In this document: piece after piece, positions 48,401 through 60,487 of the stretch | Numbering within the stretch: position 1 is the first letter of the stretch | Layout: the number at the start of each line of letters is the position of its first letter | NCBI RefSeq assembly: GCF_037975245.1 | Contig: NC_092567.1 | Coordinates: forward strand, 7,626,714-7,690,713 | Direction of reading: 5' to 3' | Source: Apostichopus japonicus | Taxonomy: Eukaryota > Echinodermata > Holothuroidea > Aspidochirotida > Stichopodidae | DNA: 64,000 bases | Position numbers and translations under genes: made by a program | The notes under the pieces: model-generated | Databases searched by the model: none | What the model saw: the letters and a program-made list of their open reading frames with translations, nothing else | What the model was told of the DNA's origin: nothing

Positions 48401-50687
48401 GCATCTAGCAGAGATGCATATTTGACTCATTCTTCCCTTTGGCTGCAAATAACTTCATATAACATTTGGCCCCAATTGACCCTACCTTTAATTAATGAAG
48501 TCCTCACAGGGCAAGTAGCATAAGCAATGGGACACTGTGGTAAGCCAGTCAGACTGACCTACATTAAATTGAATAATAATGATGATGATAGCACTCACTA
48601 CATTGCATATGACTTCACTGTGGTAAGCCATCCTGTTCTGTGCGCAGACCTACGCCCAATAAAAGCCCCATTGACTTACACACTATATCACAAAAGTAAT
48701 GTAGTCTCTAATCCTAAACGCTACCCATCACTGGATAGCTGACAAGTTTGCCACTATCAATTTTCCGTACTAAGACCATGCAGAATTTTTGCTAAGAGAG
48801 CCGGAACTTTTAGTCACTTGTAAACAAACCTCTTTACTCAGTCGTAAACAATTTTCGTATGCTGCTCCTGGGAGGGCTAACTGGTCTAAAATTGCCTCAA
48901 TTGACCCAATGTTTGCACCACATGTGCTTCCATTCGTGCTTTTTAACATCCAAGCCAAAAAAAAAGCACATCCTAATTGATAACATAGCAAAAAAGTTGT
49001 TCTCCTACTCGTAATTGGCACTTTTCCTAAAGTAGAACACTTGGGGCAGCTTGATATAGACGCTAATAGGAGTATGCAACCTTCACTGCCATACTGACCT
49101 GTCAGTACTTACATTGCAGAAGCAAAGCATGCCAAAAAGGCAAGTTTCAGGGTTCTATTTACTGTCACACTGGCCTCTAAGTACTTAAAACAATGCAGCA
49201 ACAAAGCAGCCGTAGGGTTACAATTCACTGTCATACTGGCCTGTCAGTACTTACAAAGCAGTAACAAAGCATGCAATTAAGGCAAGTTTCAGGGTTCTAT
49301 TTACTGTCACACTGGCCTCTAAGTACTTAAAACAATGCAGCAACAAAGCAGCCGTAGGGTTACAATTCACTGTCATACTGGCCTGTCAGTACTTACAAAG
49401 CAGTAACAAAGCATGCAATTAAGGCAGGTTTCAGGGTTAATATGCAAAATCACTGGGCATGTGCTTAGACCTAAAATGAAACACTGAAGCATGTAATGTA
49501 GTTAGGTATAGGGTTGTAAACCTAATTCACAAAATATAACATTAATTGTTGACATATTTGTCTGAGTTTCTTTCAGGCACAGTGAATCTTTCTTTGAACC
49601 TCAGATAGACCATTAATACTATATGCCATTATGTCTCCATTTTGTCTACTGCCTAGCACAAATTTGAATCAATCCCTGTTTCATGTTTTAATTACAGTGA
49701 TAATAATGATGTCATAACACCATCAAACAAAACATCATTAACATACACCATGTGAATGATAGTTTTACAAATAACTACATATATACAATGGTTGCTAATT
49801 AAATTAACGATTGGATGCTACAAATAAGGCCATGGTACAGTAACACTATTATAATGTATCACCACCTTGATATGATGCCTGCAGTAAACTATACACACTG
49901 AAACCCATATAATATGTCTGCTTGGATTTGCAGGAGCGTCTTCAGCAGCGTCATCAATCAAAGTGAAAGAAACATTGAACAGCATCAACCCGCTTGACCT
50001 CCAGTATGTCTATCGCTTTGCATGTGGACTCAACAAGTCAGCAGCAGACATCATCATCAAACACCTGCAAGAAACCAAAGAGGGATGTCAGTTTGCAATT
50101 CTTTGTATGCTTGAACAAGAAGAACAATCAGACCAATTCAGGCAGTCAGTTAAGAAGTTGGTTTCAAGGTATATTGACATTTCCTGGGATGATTCCAAAT
50201 TATTACAGAGTTCTACCATACAAGTCCTTGAAGTTGCTTCAGCTAATCAGGTAATTATCAATTTGTGTATTGATACTACACCAGAATAAGTTCTTAAGTT
50301 GAAAAAGTTCACCCGTCTTGGTTTAATTTATTTAATATTTGTGACTCATATTTACCATACACATTGTTTAGATTTATATTACAACAGTTTATTGCAATTA
50401 ACAGTTCAACTCTTTTTGTTTTTAATCATTTGGGTTTTGATTTTTCTTCTCATTGTGGATAGACAACAACGTTACTAACTTATTAAATTTCCTTTCAGAA
50501 AAGTTTGGACATTCTGAATAAGTTTCTTTCATCTCAATCCCTTAGTCGGAAATATAAGAAATATAGCACATCAAAAAAAAAGGCCCCGACAGCACGCATG
50601 CACAAAACACCTATTATTTTGTGTGGAAAAATGACCATTGTCTCATTGTCTAAATGTAGCAGCAATGATTTGATAAAACAAATGTGA
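42440..50687 (+). CDS. NLR-type receptor: DED-like and NACHT domains, five exons
   Basis: Join 42440-42497, 42881-43177, 45299-46468, 49934-50250 and 50499-50687, giving 676 residues. Every junction has GT-AG borders and matching phase (1,1,1,0). The start ATG has a strong context (AAGATGGCTGCC). Residues about 21-105 look like a death-fold of the DED type; 190-350 form a NACHT NTPase with Walker A ADPGFGKST at 196-204 and Walker B VVMLFDSYDE at 273-282. Sensor/arm motifs follow. Such cytosolic STAND ATPases sense microbial or danger signals and oligomerise to recruit death-fold adaptors. No leucine-rich repeats are in the model, so it is either a short form or the 3' exons are missed. Introns of 0.4-3.5 kb hold a MITE and a tandem repeat. 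Confidence 0.8.
42881..43177 (+). CDS. NLR exon 2, DED-like death-fold domain
   Basis: The acceptor is TTATTTTCAACAG and the donor GAAG|GTACTG; phase 1 on both sides. The 99 residues include FKVALATVLTVKIVLDLATF, IEELSNATASAGLIMIRYME and ERGQIEPTSIMTLLCALKKM. The 'LxxRYMEERGQIEPTSIMxLLxALKKM' pattern corresponds to helices 4-6 of death-effector domains. A one-exon death-fold ahead of NACHT is the usual NLR plan. CARD or plain Death cannot be excluded by eye. Confidence 0.75.
43999..44254 (+). mobile_element. hAT-like MITE in NLR intron 2
   Basis: A 256-bp element with ends CAGGGGCGTAGCGAGG and CTTGGCTACGCGCCTG. The flanking 8-mers AATTCATA and AAGTCATG match at 6 of 8 positions, suggesting an old target-site duplication. 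It contains the hairpin core (44052-44086, shortened on the right) and GGAAATGGCACTTTCC. It is the fullest copy of the family truncated at 12842. Confidence 0.88.
45299..46468 (+). CDS. NLR exon 3, NACHT NTPase
   Basis: A long exon typical of NACHT genes. The acceptor TTTTTTTTAATCTCAG follows in-frame upstream codons, so an ATG at 45250 is intronic rather than the start. The exon carries the P-loop (ADPGFGKSTL), the Mg-binding acidic motif (MLFDSYDEY), a sensor-1-like LTRTLNLP, RIRLTGFGVAERRNYV, and the winged-helix-side motif NPFLRDLCQVPLFSTMV. It ends ASHHLVCILSEG at donor GAAG|GTAAGT. The frame is intact for 390 codons without a stop, against AT-rich introns on both sides, which supports a live gene. 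Confidence 0.92.
46469..49933 (+). other. NLR intron 3
   Basis: 3.5 kb without a convincing exon, holding the 142-bp tandem repeat at 49079-49437. Confidence 0.6.
49079..49437 (+). repeat. Tandem repeat, period 142 bp
   Basis: CAAGTTTCAGGGTTCTATTT recurs at 49141 and 49283, and in variant form at 49425. Each 142-bp unit is itself two diverged halves of about 71 bp, seen in the alternating ACTGGCCTCTAAGTACTTA and ACTGGCCTGTCAGTACTTA. The long copies are almost identical, so expansion is recent. It lies in NLR intron 3. Confidence 0.93.
49934..50250 (+). CDS. NLR exon 4, helical segment after NACHT
   Basis: The acceptor is GGATTTGCAG and the donor ATCAG|GTAATT. It encodes SINPLDLQYVYRFACGLNKS, AADIIIKHLQETKEGCQFAI and LCMLEQEEQSDQFRQSVKKL. 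The 'LQFVYRFACGL' type of segment that closes the winged-helix/superhelical part is common after NACHT in invertebrate NLRs. It enters in phase 1 and leaves in phase 0. Confidence 0.8.
50499..50687 (+). CDS. NLR exon 5, C-terminal end as modelled
   Basis: The acceptor TTCCTTTCAG continues in phase 0: KSLDILNKFLSSQSLSRKYK, then KYSTSKKKAPTARMHKTPII, then LCGKMTIVSLSKCSSNDLIK and QM before TGA. The tail is basic and ends abruptly. A usable AAAAG|GTAAAT donor lies 22 bp beyond the stop, so the stop may be a recent mutation in what was an internal exon. No clear AATAAA follows closely. Confidence 0.6.
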   Translation, partial: KSLDILNKFLSSQSLSRKYKKYSTSKKKAPTARMHKTPIILCGKMTIVSLSKCSSNDLIKQM

Positions 50688-51183
50688 TATTATAAATCTT
50701 AAAAAAAAGGTAAATGGTTCTTGGCTAACCTTGGAAGACACGAAAGCAGGTTATTTAAATTATCCTTTGTAATAATACTGATGTGCTTGTTATGGAATGC
50801 TGTTGTGGGTTGACTTCTTCTCAGCTTTAAATGAAAAGGAATGAACTATATAAGTACACATGTGAAGCAAACAAATTGCATTGGGGTGGTAAAGAATATG
50901 TTAGTGCCCAGGCCTGGTCCATGAAAGAAAATTGTGGAAAAGCAAGATAATAACCAATGAAATAATTATCTTGTCACAATGTTGGGATCACTTTCGGAAG
51001 TTGACAGCATGTAGTTCATAAATGTATTATATTCCTTTCAAATAAGAACACACATGAATATGCACATCACTTTATGATCAGGGCTGTAACTATACATCCC
51101 ATTGTATTCTTGTTTGGGTCTGGTGGTCTAATATGCATAAATATGCATAAATACACTAAAATATAATTACTTAATACAGCTCT
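50688..51183. other. No gene seen
   Basis: AT-rich DNA after the NLR stop. The only structure noted is a short TATGCATAAA-type direct repeat near 51131-51150. Confidence 0.4.
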
Positions 51184-51480
51184 ATTGCCTTGATCAAAGG
51201 TATTCAGCAAAACCCATTACCACTTCAAAAACTGAAAGTTGAGAATTGAGTTGTAAAGACACTCACCCACAAAAGTAGTAATGTCATCAGTGATGTTGGA
51301 TGTTTGAATTTTCTTTTTCAATTCCTTGAAAGACATATACAGGAAAACCGTTGCAATGCAATGTTGAAAACTGTACCAGCTGGAGGTCAAAGAGAGAATA
51401 CAAAATAAATCAACCTTTCTTTCACTAGATTTATCAAGGTGAAAATTCAAGAGGTCTGTGATAACTTTTGGACCACAGTA
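51184..51480 (-). repeat. Antisense exon-like module, copy 1
   Basis: Similar to 55985-56260. On the minus strand it has a good acceptor (CTCTCTTTGACCTCCAG) followed by an open stretch containing ELKKKIQTSNITDDITTFVG and then GTGAGT. Both borders are kept in copy 2, with the peptide diverged to KIKEKSKWEHITDDITSFVA. It looks like a small duplicated exon of an unidentified minus-strand gene, or a repeat with fortuitous splice signals. Confidence 0.45.
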
Positions 51481-51555
51481 AGGAAGAGTGCTTTACTCAA
51501 AGTATCTATTGTGGCATGTACTTGAGTCTATAGTGTTCAGTTAGAACCATTGAAA

Positions 51556-53893
51556 TAGTTTTTTTTTACAACATTATGGGATAACTAAAATGATATTTTG
51601 AGTTTTTGGTTTTAATCTGAGGGAAACAAATACCTAAACAGAAGACATATTTGTTGGTAACCCAAACTACTTTCATACAAACCAACAAGTTGTCTTCTAG
51701 TCTTACCATTCTGGGAGTGCCAGAAGTTCTAGAAGACTTTATGCATTTGAGTCTCAGGCGGCAATTTTTATTTCAGTTTGGCAAATGTTAAAATGTATCA
51801 GAGGGTGTTTGGGCAAATATTGTGTCATGACAAGCTCATTACAAACATAGCAATTACTGGATTAATCAGCAAGAATCCGATCATTTTAATGTCCTTACTA
51901 GGGATTAATTCTGTCAGATGTATTTTGAGTGGATGAGTTAAGACTTGATACAAAATTAATTTAGTGAGAGTGAATGAAGGTAAAAGAGTATTCCTTGATC
52001 TGAGATGCTATCCAAAAAACCTACCAGAGGTTGTTGAAACATTACTATCACTGTTATATACTAACCATTAATGTGATTACCATCACATGGAAGAAATATC
52101 AGATGATGAACCATTCATTGTCCTTGTCAACACAGTATGAACACTTCCATCAAAAACTGGTAACTACAGGTGGAATAGGTGATACCTTAGTAGCTCGCTT
52201 CAAAATTACCCTAATGAAGAGAAAAGAAAGTGATGTGAATGAGATTTAAGTCCTAATTATAGGAGAAATTGAGAATGTCAGTCAGAAATAGATATGTGAA
52301 TGTCTCTGGCTAACTACCCTGTATACATGGACAAACACAGAGAAAAAAATTCAGAGGAAGGAAAGTACACTTCAGTTTCCAATAACCAGGTATTAAGTGT
52401 AAAAATTAGCCAGTTAAGCATGAAACTTGAACCGGATTGTCCGTTGTTTAGTGGAAGTGGCATATAAAGGTGTGGTGCAGTGATATTAATGAGCTCCCAA
52501 TGGAGAGTCCAACCTCACACAAACCCAACCATGCATGGTTTGGGCTTGACTGAGAAATTTGTGAGATTTTGCACCTCTCTTTCGTAATGAGGACAGAATG
52601 TCTTTTGAATTTCCACTCATTAGGAGATAATTGTATCTAATTTAGTGTGTCAGCTTTGGTGGATGTGTTATTTTTCTTCCTTTAATGGCACCAAGCCTCT
52701 GGAGATTGCATTGGCTACATTGACCTAGTTAAACCACTCTCGGGGGGGGGGGTCTATTTCTAGATTTTAGATCACCAAAGGTTTATAAAGTACCCTGTTC
52801 AGCTGGTCAATAGCCATACAAAATGGACAGTTCTTTCTACAAATTTGACAGATGAAGACACTTGTAACCTCAAAATTTTGAGTTAAAAAGTTTTGAGATG
52901 GAAAAGTCAAACTTTTTGACTTTTGAGGTGAAAATCTTGAGATCAAAATTCCAAATATTGAGAAAGCAAATTCAAAATTTTGAAATTTGGGGACACTTAT
53001 TTTTTGTTTTAAGCCACCGTACTAGGTCGGTGAAGTTAGATCAGTTTTGAGACCAATTAGATTTCTTAAAACCAACTGCAGTGACTGGCTCAGCAATGTT
53101 AAAAATTAAACAAGCATAAGTGACAATTCTTTATTCACAGCTGTACATACTCAGATTAGTAGGAAGTATTTCCAATTGTGTTCTCTGTTTATAGGGCTGG
53201 ACTTACAAGGGTACTGCAAAGCTCTCCAAATCTTCAGTACTTTCACATAGTTTCTGGAATCTGCTAGCAATTTTGAGCACATGAGGACATGTCAGTAATA
53301 GAAATACTTTATCTGATTTTACACTGTGGAATATATATAAATATCTGAGCCCTAGCCGGGTGCTTCAGAATAGCTCTGTAACATCTCTTCTACTTCCTGT
53401 CTTCTTCTACTAAGTTTAAAACATGTAAATACATGTTAGAGAGAAAAATGTAATTTCTATATAGTATAAATCTAGGCCCTGATGGGAGTCCCTGGGGACT
53501 TTAGCTGAGGCATTTTTACTTTTCAGATATTTAATGTTCTTTGATAGTGATTTTGCAGCCCAAGTGAAGCCAATGGGGGGGGGGGGAGGGGGAAAGTTAT
53601 AACCACCCTTATGGATGCCAGTGCATACATGTTTTAATGCCATCTAAATGTGTTTATTTTAAACAGTATTTAGCTCTCAAATATGCAAGGAAGAAATGTT
53701 ATCATGACATGATATTGATAAAGAGTGGCAGGGGAATTTAAATTCCTTAACCATGCCTGCTAGCCATATGTTTGGTGAATAAAGTCACAACAACCAGATT
53801 AACCTAATTCTTACCATTCCTATGTAACTCATGTGCATCAAGAAGTGTAGGATACTGAAAGAAGCTTGATAGATGCATACAGACCTAATCTGT
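51556..53893 (+). repeat. Long direct duplication, copy 1
   Basis: Collinear with 60488-62826 at a constant offset of about 8.93 kb. Landmarks are CAGAAGACATATTTGTTGG, ACCATTAATGTGATTACCAT, ACCATGCATGGTTTGGGCTT, CTCGGGGGG and TAGGATACTG. A shared frame (52031-52249, ...MNHSLSLSTQYE) is interrupted differently in the two copies, and no coding family is recognised. Confidence 0.9.
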
Positions 53894-54404
53894 TTGACCC
53901 CAAAATATGGAGAATAACATTTTTCAGGGCCAAAAACCGGGAGAATAAGGGGAAAATAGGGAGGTTGGTCATTTTCAACTGAAATTATATAAATACTCCT
54001 AAATAAATAGTCTACAGTACCGCTCATGTATAACTGGACATGTGTACGCGCACAGGATCGTATAAACAAGTACAATCGCGTATAAAATCGTTGACAAACA
54101 AATTGCCGCGTAGACACCTCGTATAATCCCTGTACGAGTTTATACGCAGGTTATGCTATTGTGCTCAATGAATAGGGGTTAAAGTCGCCGAAAGAATTAG
54201 TGAGATGTTTCAAACAGCCGTTTCTTAAATCGTAGTTAAAGACGTGATATTCACCTAGCATCGAAGAGGACGCAGGTAAATTGTTTGCCGGCATAGAACT
54301 TAACTGTTTTTTTTTGTCGTACACAAGTAGCCTACATGCGAACTGCACACATTTGGTACGCCGCATTTACAAACAAGTGAAAACTTGTGTTTATTAAACT
54401 TGTG
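53894..54404. other. No gene seen
   Basis: Sequence present between the duplication end and the next repeat. It is enriched in GTATA/TATAC words near 54020-54150. Confidence 0.35.
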
Positions 54405-54862
54405 CAGGCGCGCATCCAGGGGGGGGGCGTTGGGGGCGCGCGCCCCCCGGATAAGAAAGAGAGGAAGGAAAAAAAGAGAGAAGAAAAAAGGAAAAAAAGA
54501 GGGGGAAAAAGAGAGAAAAAAGGAGAAAAGGAGGGAACAGAAGAAAAACGCCAAAGACACCGGGAAGAGAAAGAGGAACAGTGACATAATTACAGCGCTG
54601 ATCCATATTATATACACAGAGTAGCCAGTGACGGATCAATGATTTCGGAACGGGCATGCGCCTCGGCCTACCCCTTACACCGACAACTCCAATTTTGACG
54701 TTTCCATTTTTCCTCTCTCACTAATGTATATATACTCTATATGGTATATCATAACCCACGTGTGTGTATGGATGCCTTAAACAGTTGTACAATTGTGCTA
54801 TGCAAAAAACTGTGGCTGGTCACGAACTCGGCCGAGTCGTTGGGGAACATGGCGCATTTCGG
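54405..54862 (-). mobile_element. Repeat with polypurine block, copy 2
   Basis: Reverse-complement copy of 13096-13546. It starts CAGGCGCGCATCCAGG, then has poly-G and a GCGCGCGCCCCCCGG stem, about 120 bp of almost pure A/G (54460-54580), CAGTGACGGATCAATG, and ends near AACATGGCGCATTT. The Lys/Glu/Arg-rich frames across it come from the purine tract. Confidence 0.75.
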
Positions 54863-55984
54863 TATTAGACCAGGATCTATATGCGAACTGCACTATTCAT
54901 GTGTTCTTCGATGCAACATTGCCATCCACAGATAAAATGTAATACACTCCAACCTGATTGCTAATTGTTACCCCAAATCTAGTACCGTAACTCATACAAT
55001 TAATCTAAAAATAAATTTTGCATGAGATTTGAGAATTGAGCACATTTCCTGTGAATATCATGTAGTTGACCCAAAGGCGTATCATTGCCGGGGCGGGGGC
55101 TGACGCACCCATCACTTCTTGAGATTGTTCCCATCTGCATGAAAACGTGCGACTCACAACCCTATGCCCACCCCTCTAATCGCTTCCCGATGACATGCTA
55201 TACAATACGAGAATTATTACTGTTGACATTGTTAGGCGTGACTTCTCCTAAAGACGTTTGAAATGACGAGATGAAAGTATGTTGGTATTTCAACATTAAT
55301 CAGAAAATTTCTAAATTATACACTTGGATAAAAGTCGGGGGAGGGGTGGGAGGGGGCAATGTTCTATTCAGCTGAGAAGAAGGCCACTGCTACGAGTGTA
55401 CACCCCTACCGGCCCGCTCCAATCCCCCCCCTTACGACTTTACAAAAACATTGTTCATAGGCAAAACTGCATGGTGTATGGAGCCAATTTTAGACCTAAT
55501 TGGTGGTCTAATTATGCCTCGGGGTGCACCAGTTAACATCAATTTTCAAAAAGAATTCAGGGACGGGGCTACTGAGATTTGCCTTCAACAAGCCAACGAC
55601 CACACCTCCGCCATTTTTAAATTCTCTGGTCTTTCCATAATAGTGCAGGACCTACCTGAGTCAGTTGGGATTTGCTACCCCCCCCCTTTGAAATCCTATA
55701 TTAAAATGGGGGTTGAAAAGGGGTCCCATTCTCCTAGTCCTGCAAACCGATTTCAAGTAGTAGATAACCTATGCATCTGCCATTAAAATGTGGTACATGG
55801 CTACATGAAGGTAACATGCTACAGTATACTATTTACCTCTTTGCAAATACAAATACTAGTCATTGTTCTTAGTACATTTTGTTAGTTCTACACAATGAAA
55901 CAATTTGAATCAAAAAAACATTTGATGTTATTTATAGAACTAGTTAGGCAAGATGTCCTTACGTACATATGGCCTGTAGATTTG
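54863..55984. other. No gene seen
   Basis: Mixed AT-rich DNA with G-rich patches near 55090 and 55336-55355. The frame at 55451-55786 has no family resemblance. Confidence 0.35.
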
Positions 55985-56260
55985 ATCACAAGTATGCAAC
56001 ACAACCCATTACAATTTCACAAACTGACTGTTGAGAAATTATTATGTAAAGACTCACCAAAATCTCCGCCACAAAGGAAGTTATGTCATCAGTGATGTGT
56101 TCCCACTTGCTTTTTTCTTTTATTTTCTTGGAGGAAATGTACCAAAGAAATGTTGAAAATGGTATCACCTGGAGGTTAAAGAAAAATATAAAATAACTCA
56201 ACTTTCCATTCACTAGATTTATCAAGATGAAAATTGGTCGGGTCTGTGATCATTTTTGTA
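55985..56260 (-). repeat. Antisense exon-like module, copy 2
   Basis: Partner of 51184-51480. Minus-strand acceptor TTTTTCTTTAACCTCCAG and donor TTTTG|GTGAGT bracket VIPFSTFLWYISSKKIKEKS and the HITDDITSFVA stretch. Confidence 0.45.
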
Positions 56261-59200
56261 ACAGACATCAACGTCTTCCCTTGTTTCTTATTAATAAGTA
56301 TATATGAATATTTTATATAGCTGTAATATCAGGGCAGCATATATATTGTTTTATATTTCTGTTTTTATTTTTGGGTATGTTGGACTGACATACAGATAGC
56401 TAACAGCACAGGACTAATATCATTATTAAAAGCACCTTTGCCTTTATCTTAAAGCTGCTCTTTAGGAATATGTTTTGCATCTGAGGTAATAAATACAGAC
56501 AGTTATTTACAACACTTGAAGTGGTATCTGATCGACTCCATGTTACGGTCTATGAGTTGTGAACCCCCCCCCCCCCAATAAAAGACATATTTGGAAAATT
56601 GCTGGAATATTTCTAACAAATTTGTGGGCTATCTTCCATAGTACTGCAACAGAAAATATATGTAGAAAGCACATGTGCTGGAGTTTCCTGGAAATATCTC
56701 TTAAACGGCCAGTATTATAACTGAAGTGCAAATAATGTACATCTTAAACAGAACACATTAAGAGAATCCTTCAACACTGTTGACCAATGGCTAAGAATGG
56801 AATTCTGAATTACTTTGGTTTTTACTCTGAGGACATGCATATGGTCCAGAAGCTACATGCATGTCTTGTATTACTGACTGACAACAACATATCCACACAT
56901 TACAGTAAACCCACTAAAGACTTCCATTTGTAATCCCTTAGTATATAGCTCATTGACAAATGACATAAAACCTAAATTATCTTCTGATTTAAATTTGACA
57001 TCAATTTTCCTAGGTATTATATGTACTGAGAGGGGAAGGGTTGGAAAGGTTAGGATGGAAACAGAGATTTTTATGGTTCCTGTTAGTCATTCTACATGGT
57101 TCTAACTTAGTGTGGGTATGGTTCTAACTTAGTGTGTGTATGGGTCTCATTTTGTGTGCAGTGACTCTATTTAATTGTTAGGGCACATGCACTTATGAAT
57201 TAAATTGATTGTTTATGAGCCTGCCATACATTTTACTGCCTAATTAGGCTGACAATACAGAGGAGTCTGGCTGCACTATTAAGACCGAGTACTACGCTTA
57301 CCTGCCACCCAGCACTACAGTATGACAAACTGATAAATTAGAAGGGATCAAGTCATCTGAATATTTTGTTCCTTCATTTATGATGAATACACAAAACAAA
57401 GAAATGGACCTGGATATTAAACACATACACCTCTTTGTGTAGTTTTACACATTGGTATACAATACAATGTATGGCATGCAGTGTCTAACATATGGTGTAT
57501 GTACTGTATGTTGAGGCCTTTATCTTCCCCTCTGGCCCTTAGGGAATTTGCTGGTCAAGCAAGATTCAAAACAATTGCTGTTCCTCCAGGATTTAGGCAG
57601 TAACAAAGTCACTTTCTACCCAGAATCAAATCTAATTATAACTACAACCCAGCTTACCAGTCCTGCTATACACTAATTATACACTAATCATTACCATCAG
57701 CATATTGTAAACCATTCTGTGCAAGATACACATCATGTGACCCCAAAGATCGTCTCAAGAAAGATTAATCCACATTTACCTAATGAGGAGATAAAGACAA
57801 AGACAATAAGAATCATATCTGAACTAGATGTTTTAATGCAAACGATAAAATCCCTTGTTTTTGAGTTTGCCTTTTTTAATATTTACTCAACAGTTATTCC
57901 ATTGCTCACAGATACACAAGCTTATGCTAAAATGACTCAATAATTGCAAGTTCATTCATTTTATTGCAAGGAGCTCTTATTTTAAAGTTTAATAATTTTT
58001 GGAAATTTATCCATAAAGAAAACAAAAGGCAAAACTTGGTAACATGTTTGCAATCCTATGGTTTAGACTAATTTGGTCAGCACACTTTCTAATTGGTACT
58101 TTTAACGTTGTTTGGTGCAGCAGGCCAATAAAGTTGTTCCCAAATTTCTAACTCTATTACTTTGAAGTCAAGCAAAGTTAGGCAATATTACTGGTCTAGA
58201 TTGCTTTTTTTTTCAAACTATCTGCATACCAGTGTGAAGCAAAGGCTGCTCTATTACATAAATGTTAGTGTTTTTGCTTTCACAACTTTCCCAGTAACTT
58301 AATTTCTAACTTTGCCAATATGCAGCAACATGATGCACCCCCCCCCCCCCCACCCAAACACACTCTTATAACAGAAAAACTGAATTACACAATAACTTTA
58401 TGAACAGAAAAATAATACAAATGCATTAAAGATTTCAGATGACATAACATGCTGAATCCTAAAAGAACTTGTCATATTGTGTTGTATGATCTTCTGTGAT
58501 AGAATCGTAAACTGTTGCTAGACATAGTGCAATACTCAATACCTATCATCATCCTTGACAACTATATAATATGATGGGATAGGTGGACCTTGCCATAAAT
58601 TATATAATATCCACTCAACCTGGAGATGTGACAATAGAAAGCCTTCATTAGCATTATATGCTCACACAGGAATGAAACTGTTACATTATGAAACAATGGA
58701 TGTCTAATGACCATTAAAATTGGTCAGATTTGAAAGATTAGAGATGTCCTTGGCATCAGAATTGCATCCTATTGAAAACTACAATTATGGTACAATTTGT
58801 AGAGATGATGCTACAATTAGGGAAGCACTGAACAAAAGAGGTCTCACAGAATCCCTAAGACACAACTTTTAGCAGTGTTCTAACTAGATTGTTCATATTT
58901 TAGGTCTTGTTTTGCAGTGATTGGGGGTTGGGGGGTCCTGGATGATAGACTTTTCGGTGAGGAAATTTCCCTTGAGGGATCATCTGATATGTCATGGAGT
59001 AAATATATCCAATTAAAAACTTGCATTCTCATGGAGGAGGGGGATGGGTGGGAGGGGTAAGAATCAGGTGGTGGACCATACAATCATTATCCTGATAATG
59101 TAAACTGTACGCATGTCTTCAAAGAGCTGCAATCCGGATATGAAACTGGTAAATCCCTAAACAGGCTGATCTCAGGACTGAATAGTTCCAGTTTACCTGA

Positions 59201-60487
59201 TAATGAGAAAAAACAAAATGCATTTGGTCATCAGTTATAATGTTATTATTTATGTAAATTGACATCACCCGGTCTGCAAGTAGCTTCATTCTACCATGTA
59301 ACATTGTCAAACACAGAACACAGCTACTATAAACATACAGTATGGTATGCTACTGTAGTTTCAAAATAAATTACTCAGTTATAATTATAATAACAATGTA
59401 AAGAAACTAATGCAACTAGAATACAAATCTATAGACTGTACAAGATGAGTTCAAGGTCTCATAATGCTTCCCACTGTGTATATACAGCTCAACTAATACC
59501 AAACTAATTGAAATATAAAGAAACATTCATTTGAAATTGAGACAAGCATTGAATCTTCAATACAAACTTTAAGCAATACCACTAGCAATCCAGTCTGGTT
59601 TATATTCAATTGAGAAACACAAGTAATAACAATGTAACCCTGAAAACAGATGGAGCCTGAAGAAAACATGATGACTGTTTCGGTCACATAGTTTAGGAAC
59701 CATTGGTTCACTGTACTGTCTAGAGGTTGATGAATTTGTAGGATTTCGGAAATGATGACATTGTACTATAATTGATTGAGTTAAAGTACATATTTTTCTA
59801 TCTGCAGACTTTGACATATAGTTGTTATTTCATACCATGTTGTTCGGTCCAGTCCTGTTGTGAGAGGGTGAGGGTTGGGTGGAGGCTACAGTTGTACGTC
59901 AGCTAAGTGCCCAGTGAAATATGTGATCAAGAATGATATACTTTTAACTTTGGATAAACAAAGACTTAAAAAAAGTGGATCTGGTGACACAACTGTGCAT
60001 GGAACTGTGCCTGGCTCTCTATGTTACTGATTTTGTGTACACCTTATTTGAATGATGCTTCTTTAGCCTCACAAGATGTGATTGTGAATCTTAGAACTGG
60101 TGTGCGACAGTTTATCAGGAGTTTGGCTAAAATTAACAAAGAAGTAGGAAAGGAGATACAAACCCAACCATAATCTTCAGCTGATATGATAGACATCTTT
60201 GAGATGAATAATAAAGGTGGAGTTGATTTGCATTCTACTGTCCAATTTTATATTTCAAATCCTAATTCCAATATTTAAGCAAATGCTAAAAACAGTTATC
60301 TCTACTGTACTACAGTCAATAAATATCATAACAAACATAACACATTAAATTTCAAGATTATATCCATAGTTGTGTGACATATGTGTGACCTACCTAAATT
60401 AATCAAGGTGTTCTTGTTTGATGGAGTGTTCATTACAAATACTTCTAACACAAAGCTCAGCAATACAGACTTAGTTGACTTCTTTAA
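56261..60487. other. No gene seen
   Basis: AT-rich DNA with C-runs near 56563-56576 and 58337-58352. No exon with convincing splice borders was found. Confidence 0.4.
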
